Assembly: GCA_902623185.1 (NCBI GenBank)
Contig: CACNSW010000016.1
Location: 1 to 39,554 of the forward strand
DNA: 39,554 bases
Direction of reading: 5' to 3'
Source of the DNA: an uncultured SAR116 cluster alpha proteobacterium
GTDB taxonomy: Bacteria > Pseudomonadota > Alphaproteobacteria > Puniceispirillales > Puniceispirillaceae
The number at the start of each line of letters is the position of its first letter. Within the stretch, counting starts at the first letter, position 1. The notes beneath the pieces are model-generated. The model was not told the origin of the DNA, did no database searches, and worked only from the letters and a program-made list of their open reading frames with translations. Positions 32,204 to 39,554 of this stretch are shown here, one piece after another. Both the position numbers and the translations under genes were made by a program.

Positions 32204-34279
32204 CTACCAAAAGTGGATCTCCGCAATATTTTGCTTTTTTCGGCTCCAAGCTTGCGTTGTGCGGTCTGCGATCATGGCAATGATTGCTAACCCCATACCA
32301 GCTATGAGTCCAAGCCCAAAGTTTCCGTCACTAAGACCGATGTATACTATCTGCTCTAGCCCATTTGTACCTACCAGAGCGGCAATCACTAGCATGGCAA
32401 TACCATACATGATTGTCTGGTTTAGCCCGAGCATCATAACAGGTAGTGCTAGTGGGATTTTAACTGACCAAAGCATTTGTCGATTTGAGCATCCCATCAT
32501 TTGGGCTGCCTCAATTACCCCTTCGGGTAGATTACGTAACCCGTGTTCAGTATAGCGAATAGCTGGAACAATGGCGTAAGCGATGATTGCTAGAAGTGCC
32601 GTGAATTCACCAATTTTAAAAATCATTACGAAAGGAATCAGAATAACGAAAAGCGGCATAGTTTGAAGGGTGTCATTAATTGGTCGTAAAATGGCCGACA
32701 CAGTATCATTGCCTGCCGCCCAGATTCCGAGCCCGGCTCCCAATATAAAAGAAATGATGACGGCAATGCTGCACAGATAGACCGACAGCATCGCCTCAGG
32801 CCAAATGCCAGTGACAACAATAAAACCGAGGCCGAAAAAAGTTCCTAGGCCAAGCCTGGTTCCGCCGATGCGCCAGGCTGCAAAACTATAGATTAAAAGC
32901 AGTGCTGGCCAAGGCATTTTGGTCAGGCCAAAATAGAAGAAAATGGCAAAGAGTAGAATGAAAATAGCGACATGGGCATTTACTCGATAGGCGCAGAATG
33001 CGCCGAGCATCGTCATTCCGGCGGCATAGGAAAGTGAATGCCATGTCTGCAGCTCAAAGCCCCAGGTAAACGGACTGACCGATCCCTGCAGGCCAATCTT
33101 AGTTGGCAGCATGACAAAGAAGAAGGCCAGCGTCTTGATTGTCTCGATTTCCGTCCTGAAATTGACGATTAGATAGGTCAAGCTCTCATTCATGCTGCGC
33201 GCCGGGCTAAACTCGAGATCCCGAGGCCAGACTTCCAGCGCTGGAATGAATTTGGCAAGCGCGTAGAAAGCCACGACCCCAATACAGGCAATCAGCAAAG
33301 CCCGGTGGCGCAGGCTCTGGCTGCGCTTGCGATTTTCATAATCACCTGATTGCGTGGCAAGGCCAGAGGTCACCCGGTCAATCACCATGGCTATCAGCGC
33401 GATAACCAGACCAGCAAGCAGGCTCTCACCAAACTGCGCCTTGCGGATTTGCGAGAGTACCTCCCAACCGATATCTGCGGTGCCGCCGATAATCGACGCG
33501 ATGATAACCATACTGAGTGATGCCATGGTCGCCTGATTAACCCCCAGCAAAAGTTGGCGCTTGGCGCTTGGAACGCGCACCCGCCAGAATAGCTGGCGTC
33601 CTGTTGCACCTGACATCAATCCGGACTCAATAACCTCGGCAGGGACGCGGCGAAGGCCAACAATGGTGTTGCGCACCATTGGTGGAAATGAATAGAGAAC
33701 GCTGGCAATTAGACCAACGACTGTACCGAAGCCAAACAGCATCAGTATCAGCAGAAGATAGGCAAAGGCCGGAACCGTCTGCAGAATATCTAAAAGCGGC
33801 ATGATCGCTCGTTCGGCGCGCCGCGAATAAAACGCCCAGACGCCCAGCCCAAAGCCGAACAGGATTGCCATCGGCACCGATATGGCAACCAGTGAAAGGG
33901 TGTTCATACTTTCTGGCCAGTAACCGATAATTACCATATAAAGGCAGGAGGTCAGGGTGAACAGCGCTAGCCGCCAGCCAGAGGCGATATAAGCGACAAG
34001 GCAGAACAAAAATCCTGTGACCGACCAGGGCAGGGCCTGCAACACCATCCGAACTCCCTTGATCGGCCATTCCAGCAGCCAGGACACGCCCATGAAAAGC
34101 CACCCAAGATGTGTTACTAGCCAATTCATGATGGCGTTCAGCCAGTCGGCAAATGGAATTATCAGATTCTTGGGATAGGCGGACAGCCATTCAACATGCG
34201 GCTGCGCGAGGATCAACGCAAGCGTGATCAGGACAATTGCGAACCAGTGATAGACATCGCGATCAATCCTATCCCACAT
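32204..34279 (-). CDS. Glycine betaine-type ABC importer permease, double-length (ProW-ProW fusion)
   Basis: This 691-aa inner-membrane protein contains two complete ABC permease domains in tandem. The two cytoplasmic EAA loops are GATGRQLFWRVRVPSAKRQL and MGCSNRQMLWSVKIPLALPV, each followed by VNQATMASLSMVIIASIIGG or LNQTIMYGIAMLVIAALVG. ProW-type permeases are usually single and form dimers; here one chain may form the channel. The ATG at 34279 has GGAGG eight bases upstream; a GTG at 34285 overlaps the preceding stop. The C-terminal ~165 codons (32204 to about 32700) are AT-rich (35% in one line) while the rest is about 50-55%, a sharp change inside the gene. Confidence 0.9.
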   Translation of the reverse strand: MWDRIDRDVYHWFAIVLITLALILAQPHVEWLSAYPKNLIIPFADWLNAIMNWLVTHLGWLFMGVSWLLEWPIKGVRMVLQALPWSVTGFLFCLVAYIASGWRLALFTLTSCLYMVIIGYWPESMNTLSLVAISVPMAILFGFGLGVWAFYSRRAERAIMPLLDILQTVPAFAYLLLILMLFGFGTVVGLIASVLYSFPPMVRNTIVGLRRVPAEVIESGLMSGATGRQLFWRVRVPSAKRQLLLGVNQATMASLSMVIIASIIGGTADIGWEVLSQIRKAQFGESLLAGLVIALIAMVIDRVTSGLATQSGDYENRKRSQSLRHRALLIACIGVVAFYALAKFIPALEVWPRDLEFSPARSMNESLTYLIVNFRTEIETIKTLAFFFVMLPTKIGLQGSVSPFTWGFELQTWHSLSYAAGMTMLGAFCAYRVNAHVAIFILLFAIFFYFGLTKMPWPALLLIYSFAAWRIGGTRLGLGTFFGLGFIVVTGIWPEAMLSVYLCSIAVIISFILGAGLGIWAAGNDTVSAILRPINDTLQTMPLFVILIPFVMIFKIGEFTALLAIIAYAIVPAIRYTEHGLRNLPEGVIEAAQMMGCSNRQMLWSVKIPLALPVMMLGLNQTIMYGIAMLVIAALVGTNGLEQIVYIGLSDGNFGLGLIAGMGLAIIAMIADRTTQAWSRKKQNIAEIHFW

Positions 34280-34284
34280 GACCA

Positions 34285-35367
34285 CTACCTCCGCACATCT
34301 GCGGGGGTGGTGTCATAGCCATTGGCCAGCGCCTTAACAACATTGGCGGCGCGGGCAACGCCGATTACCGAGCCATCCGCGGCTTCGACAGCGACACCAT
34401 CGGCATTTTCGCCAAGATAACCGAGTAGGCTGTCAATTGGCGTGTCGGCAGTTACACGGCCAAGACCCTTTAAGGGGCCATCCGCGGCCTCTGCCACATC
34501 GGCAGCGCACAGTACTGACTCCCACGGGACATCACGGGTGAATTCGCGGACATAGTCATCAACCGGGTTGAGAATCAGATCGGCCGGCCGTCCTACCTGC
34601 ACAATCGCGCCATCGCGCATGATTGCCATCCGGTCAGCGACGCGCAGCGCTTCTTGAAAATCATGGGTGATGAAAACGATTGATTTGTGCAGGACCGACT
34701 GAATTCGCAAGAATTCATCCTGCATTTTCTTGCGGATCAGCGGATCAAGGGCTGAAAACGGCTCGTCAAGTAGCCACACCTCCGGTTCAACGGCCAATGA
34801 CCGGGCGATGCCCACACGCTGCTGCTGTCCTCCTGACAGCTCGTTTGGAAAATTAGACTCGCGACCCTGCAGGCCAACTAGCTCGATCACACGTTCTGCT
34901 TGCGCGCAGCGCTCGCGCTCGCCAACGCCCTGCAATTTCAGGGGAAATGCAATGTTTTCGATTACGTTAAGATGCGGCATCAGACCAAAGCTCTGAAAGA
35001 CCATTCCCATTTTGTGCCGGCGGATATCGATTAGCTCGGCATCTGATTTTTTTAGTACATCCTCCCCATCAAGCAGAACCTCGCCGGCGGTCGGTTCGAC
35101 AAGGCGGGAAATGCAACGCACGATCGTCGATTTGCCGGAGCCGGACAATCCCATGATGACAAAGATTTCGCCAACATGGACGTTGAAGCTGACATCTGCA
35201 TTGGCGACAATGTGATTGCTGTTGCTAATGGTGTTAGCAAGTGACACGGGAGACTCAACGGCACCATTGCCAGCCTCAAAAAACTGTTTTGGTTCCTCGC
35301 CATAGATTTTCCAGACATTTCGGCAGGAGAGTTTGACGTCTTTTTTGGCTGGGGTTTCAGATGTCAT
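34285..35367 (-). CDS. proV: Glycine betaine/choline-type ABC importer ATPase (ProV family)
   Basis: This 360-aa cytoplasmic ATPase drives the betaine-type importer. Walker A is GLSGSGKST, the signature [10 protein letters not shown], Walker B VWLLDEPFSALD and the switch His FITHD. The spacer upstream of Walker A is longer than in typical ABC proteins, as is usual in ProV/OpuAA. The C-terminal region (about 275-350) resembles a CBS-like sensor remnant (KGLGRVTADTPIDSLLGYLG), which in OpuA senses ionic strength. Its stop overlaps the GTG alternative start of the permease. It lies 186 bases after the binding-protein gene, with a long hairpin between. Confidence 0.92.
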   Translation of the reverse strand: MTSETPAKKDVKLSCRNVWKIYGEEPKQFFEAGNGAVESPVSLANTISNSNHIVANADVSFNVHVGEIFVIMGLSGSGKSTIVRCISRLVEPTAGEVLLDGEDVLKKSDAELIDIRRHKMGMVFQSFGLMPHLNVIENIAFPLKLQGVGERERCAQAERVIELVGLQGRESNFPNELSGGQQQRVGIARSLAVEPEVWLLDEPFSALDPLIRKKMQDEFLRIQSVLHKSIVFITHDFQEALRVADRMAIMRDGAIVQVGRPADLILNPVDDYVREFTRDVPWESVLCAADVAEAADGPLKGLGRVTADTPIDSLLGYLGENADGVAVEAADGSVIGVARAANVVKALANGYDTTPADVRR

Positions 35368-35403
35368 CGTCCCTCTCTAACAAAGCTTCATCGACGGGTC
35401 GCA

Positions 35404-35443
35404 GTGCTGATCGGATCGGTGAGGCCGGGATCCGATTTAGCAC
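35404..35443 (-). repeat. Long hairpin between binding-protein and ATPase genes
   Basis: GTGCT-g-ATCGGATC (35404-35417) pairs with GATCCGAT-tt-AGCAC (35429-35443), giving 8 plus 5 base pairs with a small internal loop and an 11-base apical loop. No U-run follows. As in the first importer operon, it lies downstream of the binding-protein gene and may stabilise that part of the mRNA. Confidence 0.55.
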
Positions 35444-35553
35444 CTTATATGAACTGGCGGGCGAGCCAGACTGAATCTTTTTTAAAAAGCCTGTCCTGGA
35501 CGGCGCTCGTAATAGATGCCGCCCAGAAATTTGGATTTCAGCTGTAACAGCGG

Positions 35554-36501
35554 TTACATTGCGGCTTTAATCCAGCCTCTCCAAAGACTTTCATTTTTTG
35601 CCAACCATTCCTTGGCAACATCCTTTACATCGCGGCCATTATTGTCGACCTCAAAAATCGCCCAATTCTCATCTTCATTTGTTAAAGTGAAATTTGAAAC
35701 CATCTTGTAGGCAGCCGGCCATTTTTCCTCAAAGCCACCCCAGACGACTTTGTGGACCTCGGCTTGCTGGAAACCGCAGGCAGTTTCCTTTTCTTGCGAC
35801 TCCTCAACACACTCGCCGTCGATTTTGTTCCACTCAACCCAGTTTAAGTCGAGATCGGCAAAAATCCAGTGTGGCTGCCAGATCATCATAAGGATTGGTT
35901 CCTGCGCGGCATAGGCTGATTTGAGCTCAGCCATCATCGCGCCTTCACTGCCGCCCGGAATGGGCTCAAAAGGCATGTTGACGCTGGCAACTAGATCGCG
36001 TGACCGTGTTCCCCAGTCAGCTGGGTAGGTGATCAGCCGACCCTTCGGGAAGGTTGAGGCGTTGGCAAAGGCCTGCTGACACTCAAACAGAGCCATGTAG
36101 CTTGGTAGGCCAGGGCATTTTTCTTCCATGTAGGGCGGATAGATCCAACCTTCCTTTGGTTCAAGGCCAAGGTTGCCGACAACGACGATGTCACCCTTCT
36201 CGACAAGGCCTGGATACAGATCGCCGACATTGTTTGTCCATACCTCGGTCTGGAGATGTAGATTTCCCTGTGCGATTCCCGGGTGCTGTGGCAGTGCGCC
36301 TGCACTTACATATTCGATATTGTACCCCATCTCTTCAAGGAGACCACCGACAACGGCTGTAGAGAATAGCTGGCCGGTCCAGTCATTGTTGATCACCTTG
36401 ATTGGATCAGTGGACTCTGGAATATTCCCTGCCTGGGCCATACCCCCAACTGAAAACACCATAGTTACGGCAAGCGCCGCTATTTTGAACTTCTGTAACA
36501 T
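35554..36501 (-). CDS. proX: Glycine betaine-type periplasmic substrate-binding protein
   Basis: This 315-aa secreted protein is of the OpuAC/ProX family. Residues 1-25 are a signal peptide with cleavage after AQA-GN. The mature protein begins with ESTDPIKVINNDWTGQLFSTAVVGGLLEEMGY and contains aromatic-rich segments (QTEVWTNNV, EGWIYPPYM, LMMIWQPHWIFADLDLNWVEW) of the type that form the Trp/Tyr cage for trimethylammonium or dimethylsulfonium groups. I chose ATG 36501 with AAGGGGG five bases upstream; an ATG at 36540 would add 13 unlikely residues. Binding of glycine betaine, choline or DMSP is the expected range. A TetR regulator gene is divergent. Confidence 0.9.
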   Translation of the reverse strand: MLQKFKIAALAVTMVFSVGGMAQAGNIPESTDPIKVINNDWTGQLFSTAVVGGLLEEMGYNIEYVSAGALPQHPGIAQGNLHLQTEVWTNNVGDLYPGLVEKGDIVVVGNLGLEPKEGWIYPPYMEEKCPGLPSYMALFECQQAFANASTFPKGRLITYPADWGTRSRDLVASVNMPFEPIPGGSEGAMMAELKSAYAAQEPILMMIWQPHWIFADLDLNWVEWNKIDGECVEESQEKETACGFQQAEVHKVVWGGFEEKWPAAYKMVSNFTLTNEDENWAIFEVDNNGRDVKDVAKEWLAKNESLWRGWIKAAM

Positions 36502-36585
36502 GTTTCCCCCTTCTAACTGCGCCGTCATGCCACCGGGCACGCCTAACAGCTCTATGAACTTTCCTTTGGTAAGCTAAACTTACTG

Positions 36586-36606
36586 TTGAATAGTTTTGCT
36601 AGTCAA
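36586..36606. promoter_or_regulatory. Candidate BetI-type operator
   Basis: TTGAATAG-ttttg-CTAGTCAA is a near-perfect inverted repeat (7 of 8 bases) midway between the divergent binding-protein (36501) and TetR/BetI (36674) starts. It fits a dimeric TetR operator controlling both. Recognition by the adjacent protein is inference. Confidence 0.45.
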
Positions 36607-36673
36607 TAGTGTGTTGTTGATGGCAGGATAATGAAAAGGTATCACTATTTTCCGCGAAAGGTCACACAGATCC

Positions 36674-37360
36674 ATGATGCAGAGGCAGTCAAAATCAATT
36701 CGTACGATCAGACGGTCAGAATTGTCGCGCGCTGCCTTTGAGGCGGTAGTCCGCTATGGCCTGCGTGGCACTACGCTCGAGCGTGTCGGTGAAATTGCCG
36801 GCGTTTCAAAGGGTGTTGTCCTGCATCATTTCAAGGATAAAAGCTCACTTCTTGAGGCGGTGTTTCGCAGGTCAAACTCGGTGCTGAGTCACTCACTTGT
36901 TGAGTTAAATCGGCACACGCAATCGCCACATGAACGGCTATGGGCGATCGTTTATGCAAATTTTGTCGAGACTATTTTCAACAGGCAGGTCTGCCAGGCT
37001 TGGGTCTCGCTCTCGGCCGAGGTTCCCCATAACAAAATGTGCCAGCGTGTTCAGGCAGCGTGTAATGCTAGAATTACAAGCAATCTGTGCCATGAGCTGA
37101 AGCATTTCACTGACGCAGATGATATAGGCAAGATTGCCCATATCCTGAGTGTCCTGATCGATGGGATCTGGGTGCGTGCAGGGCTTTTTGGTGCTACCCC
37201 CGACAGCGACGCAGCGATTGACGAGTTTGAGTTTGCGCTGATCCGGCTGCTTGGGTGCTCGCAACAGGATGTGGACCTTCATCGGCGGGCGCGTCTCAAG
37301 GTCAAGACGATTGCTGGCATGGTGCTAAATACACGTGCATTCAGACAGAATGTGATCTAG
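36674..37360 (+). CDS. betI: TetR-family regulator, BetI-like
   Basis: This 228-aa repressor has an N-terminal helix-turn-helix near residues 28-60 (GTTLERVGEIAGVSKGVVLHHFKDKSSLLEAV). Its effector-domain pattern matches BetI: an AWVSLSAEVPHNKMCQRVQ block, followed by SNLCHEL and the closing VLIDGIWVRAGLFG. BetI represses choline uptake and oxidation genes and is relieved by choline. Divergence from the betaine-type binding-protein gene, and a BetA-type oxidase nearby, support this. Its TAG and the stop of the convergent DMT gene share the four bases CTAG (37357-37360). Confidence 0.82.
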   Translation: MMQRQSKSIRTIRRSELSRAAFEAVVRYGLRGTTLERVGEIAGVSKGVVLHHFKDKSSLLEAVFRRSNSVLSHSLVELNRHTQSPHERLWAIVYANFVETIFNRQVCQAWVSLSAEVPHNKMCQRVQAACNARITSNLCHELKHFTDADDIGKIAHILSVLIDGIWVRAGLFGATPDSDAAIDEFEFALIRLLGCSQQDVDLHRRARLKVKTIAGMVLNTRAFRQNVI

Positions 37361-38271
37361 CTGAAACGGCCGGCTTCGGGGTTGGTTCGTAACAGATCTG
37401 AAACTGGTTCTAACAAACTGGCTGAGGCAATCAGCAAGATGCCAGAAATTTCTCGGCCACCAAAGGGTTCACCCGCGAATAGCGCGGCTGAGATAGAGCC
37501 AAAAATGATTTCCGTCATAAAAAGCAGCCCGACAAGCCCTGGGTTTAGGAACTTTGGCCCCCACAACGAGGCAAAGGCACCTGGAAGTACTAATAACACG
37601 ATGATTGGCACCATCCAGTAGAGAAGAGGCATGATCTCTGCCGTGCTTGGCATGGCCTCTGGCACTAGAACAAGACAGGCAGTGAGTGCGACGACCATGC
37701 TCCAACCAAAAAATCCACAGGTTAGATCGATCGCTGCGAATTTGTCTGATTGTCGCAGCCTAACTGCAGCAATAGCCCAGACTATGCCGGATGCCAAGCC
37801 CAGCCAGTCACCTATGTTTTTTGGTATTGGGAAATTCATCCCCAGACCGAAAATAATCAGCATTCCGGCTATCGCCAGCGTCATCGCCAGAAGGCGCAGG
37901 CCGGTTATTGCATCACCAAGTACCAAACGCGCTAACACAGTACTCCAAACGGGCGTTAGATAAAATAGTAGCATTGCCCGTACGACTTCGGTGTAGATGA
38001 ATGAGAACGTGTACAGGGTCAAAGCCAGTCCGGCCGTCAAGGCAGTGATCTGCAAGCTGAATCCGCCGGCCATAATCTGCCGCCATCGCCAGATGATTAC
38101 CGGAATAAGACAACAGGTTGGAACGCCAAACCAAACAAGCGGTGCCCAAAACCCATGGATCCCAGCGTCCGCAATGGCACGCAACGGTATCCAGAAAAGA
38201 CCCCATAGTGCACCGGCAAAAAGACAGGCAAAACGTGCAAGTAGATCGGTGCTATTAGATACGTTTATCAT
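37357..38271 (-). CDS. DMT-superfamily (EamA) transporter
   Basis: This 304-aa permease has ten predicted transmembrane helices in two EamA repeats. The first begins ARFACLFAGALWGLFWIPLRA and the second starts near GDWLGLASGIVWAIAAVRLRQ; FLNPGLVGLLFMTEIIFGSISAALFAGE is the characteristic end of the second repeat. Such proteins export or import metabolites, and nothing shows which. GGGAG four bases before the ATG supports the start. It lies between betI-like and betA-like genes and is divergent from betA, so it may carry an osmolyte-related compound. Confidence 0.87.
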   Translation of the reverse strand: MINVSNSTDLLARFACLFAGALWGLFWIPLRAIADAGIHGFWAPLVWFGVPTCCLIPVIIWRWRQIMAGGFSLQITALTAGLALTLYTFSFIYTEVVRAMLLFYLTPVWSTVLARLVLGDAITGLRLLAMTLAIAGMLIIFGLGMNFPIPKNIGDWLGLASGIVWAIAAVRLRQSDKFAAIDLTCGFFGWSMVVALTACLVLVPEAMPSTAEIMPLLYWMVPIIVLLVLPGAFASLWGPKFLNPGLVGLLFMTEIIFGSISAALFAGEPFGGREISGILLIASASLLEPVSDLLRTNPEAGRFS

Positions 38272-38427
38272 GTAACTCCCACGTCAGCGTTGGCAGCTTT
38301 GGATCAACTCCCTAACTATTGGTAAGTTTCTTGTCAATCGGTCAGTAAATCTATAAAAAAGAATGGTAGCACGCTCGCAAATAACTTTGTTCAAAATTCT
38401 GTACAAAAGTTTTGGGATGAGACCGGC

Positions 38428-39554
38428 ATGGAATATGACTATATCATTGTTGGTGCGGGATCCGCTGGCTGTGTTCTCGCTAATCGTCTGAGTGCAGATG
38501 GTGATCACTCTATTCTGTTAATCGAGGCTGGACGAAAAGATAGCGCATGGTCGCTGAAAATACCGGCTGCTGTCCTAACCAACCTCAAAAGCACACGCCA
38601 CAACTGGGCGTTTCAGGGCGAGCCCGAGCCTGAGTTGGGCGGTAGGTCGATGCGACATGATCGCGGTAGGACACTCGGCGGCTCCTCGTCCATCAACGGT
38701 ATGGTTTTTATTCGCGGACATGCGCTCGATTTTGAGGGCTGGCGCCAGGCGGGATGTGAGGGCTGGGGCTATGCCGATGTTCTCCCCTATTTTAAACGGA
38801 TGGAATGCTATGCCGGTGGTGGCTGTGACTATCGCGGGGCTGACGGACCGCTCAAGGTGCACCGCCCGGATCCGGACAACCCGATCTATAATGCCTTCCT
38901 CCAGGCTGGCAAACAGGCAGGTTATCCTGAGAGCGAGGATATCTGCGGCTATCGTCAGGAAGGTTTTGCAACTCTTGACAGTAGCATTCACAACGGCGAG
39001 CGCAGCAGCTCGGCGACTGCTTTTCTAGCACCGGCACGCGACCGCAGCAATTTGAAAGTGATCACCAGGGCGCTTGTTACGGCAATTGAGATCCAGGACC
39101 GGGTCGCAACAGGAATCATTTTTGTAGATGCGGGCGGCAACCGCTTCACCGCTACGGCCCGGCGCGAGGTAATTTTGAGTGCAGGGGCCGTTGGCAGCCC
39201 GCATTTGTTGATGCTCTCTGGCGTTGGGCCAGCGGCGCATCTGCGCTCACATGGCATTTACGTCAAGGCTGACCTCCCCGGCGTTGGACAGAATCTCAAT
39301 GATCATCCTGATTTCGTCATGAAATACAAATGTCTACAGCCAGTCTCGATCTGGCCAAAGACCCGACTCCTTGGCCGAGCCTTTGCCGGCGTGCAATGGC
39401 TGATTAACAGGACTGGCGTCTGCGCGTCAAATCAGTTTGACATGGTTGCTTGTCTGCGTTCAGCCGCTGGTGTTGAGTATCCGGATATTCAATTGACAAT
39501 TTCCCCAGTGGCTGTTGATGACCAAACCTGGGATCCATTGCCCGAACATGCCTT
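38428..39554 (+). CDS. betA: GMC-family choline dehydrogenase-like oxidase (BetA type), N-terminal part
   Basis: The gene runs off the right edge, with 375 codons visible. The N-terminal FAD site is YDYIIVGAGSAGCVLANRL (GAGSAG, residues 9-14), followed by the ADP-binding LLIEAG and the GMC signature GRTLGGSSSINGM. Further on come RREVILSAGAVGSPHLLMLSGVGP (second GMC signature) and LPGVGQNLNDHP. BetA oxidises choline to betaine aldehyde at the membrane. In DMSP users, DddA of the same family oxidises 3-hydroxypropionate. The adjacent BetI-like regulator favours choline. The catalytic His near the C-terminus is outside the window. The ribosome binding site is GGGATGAGA, about nine bases before the ATG. 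Confidence 0.85.
   Translation, partial: MEYDYIIVGAGSAGCVLANRLSADGDHSILLIEAGRKDSAWSLKIPAAVLTNLKSTRHNWAFQGEPEPELGGRSMRHDRGRTLGGSSSINGMVFIRGHALDFEGWRQAGCEGWGYADVLPYFKRMECYAGGGCDYRGADGPLKVHRPDPDNPIYNAFLQAGKQAGYPESEDICGYRQEGFATLDSSIHNGERSSSATAFLAPARDRSNLKVITRALVTAIEIQDRVATGIIFVDAGGNRFTATARREVILSAGAVGSPHLLMLSGVGPAAHLRSHGIYVKADLPGVGQNLNDHPDFVMKYKCLQPVSIWPKTRLLGRAFAGVQWLINRTGVCASNQFDMVACLRSAAGVEYPDIQLTISPVAVDDQTWDPLPEHA

Noticed and set aside
1-39554. CRISPR array, prophage, tRNA or integrase-type island
   Set aside because: No regularly spaced repeats, phage genes, tRNA cloverleaf or integrase were seen.

Overview
The window looks like chromosome from a heterotrophic, probably marine, alphaproteobacterium. 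The evidence is a DmdA-type DMSP demethylase, an osmolyte (glycine betaine/choline) uptake and oxidation region with a BetI-type regulator and a BetA-type oxidase, a system I cytochrome c maturation operon, densely packed 4-bp-overlap operons, and mid-50s GC with distinct AT-rich patches. A SAR116-like lineage would fit, but that is inference from gene content and I could not run a search. No tRNA, rRNA, CRISPR array, phage or intact insertion sequence is visible.

Layout. 1-203: the 3' end of ureG. 224-5800 (minus): a family-5 ABC importer (solute-binding protein, two permeases, fused double ATPase). 6087-8420 (plus): an S51 peptidase and a non-pyrrolysine MttB-family methyltransferase. 8461-9378 (minus): a LysR regulator. 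9495-13932 (plus): an FMN 2-hydroxyacid oxidase, a TPP enzyme, a transthyretin-like protein and DmdA. 14104-20695: an MFS exporter, a glycerophosphodiesterase, a decayed threonine dehydratase, an NfsA-type nitroreductase, a second MFS protein and a MATE exporter. 20696-21290: no gene. 21291-23606: a small secreted protein, a candidate small RNA or attenuator, an aspartoacylase-like enzyme and a 97-aa unknown. 23772-27903 (minus): ccmF-ccmG-ccmH/I. 28316-29482: an orphan GcvT/DmdA-family protein. 29507-36501 (minus): a betaine-type ABC importer followed by an iron alcohol dehydrogenase and an aldehyde dehydrogenase. 36674-39554: betI-like, a DMT permease, and a betA-like gene cut by the window edge.

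How it works together. The most interesting unit is 224-13932. The two divergent control regions in it (5958-5997 and 9401-9440) carry matching paired palindromes with the same 25-bp centre spacing and 24 of 30 identical bases. This suggests that the one LysR protein encoded between them controls the importer, the peptidase/MttB pair, and the oxidase-TPP-TTR-DmdA operon as one regulon. The enzyme order (2-hydroxyacid oxidase, TPP-dependent 2-oxoacid enzyme, folate-dependent demethylase) would suit catabolism of a methylated onium hydroxyacid that feeds into DMSP or a similar compound. That pathway is a hypothesis. The right-hand third is an osmolyte module, and its iron alcohol dehydrogenase plus the C-terminal end of its permease are clearly AT-rich, as if recombined in.
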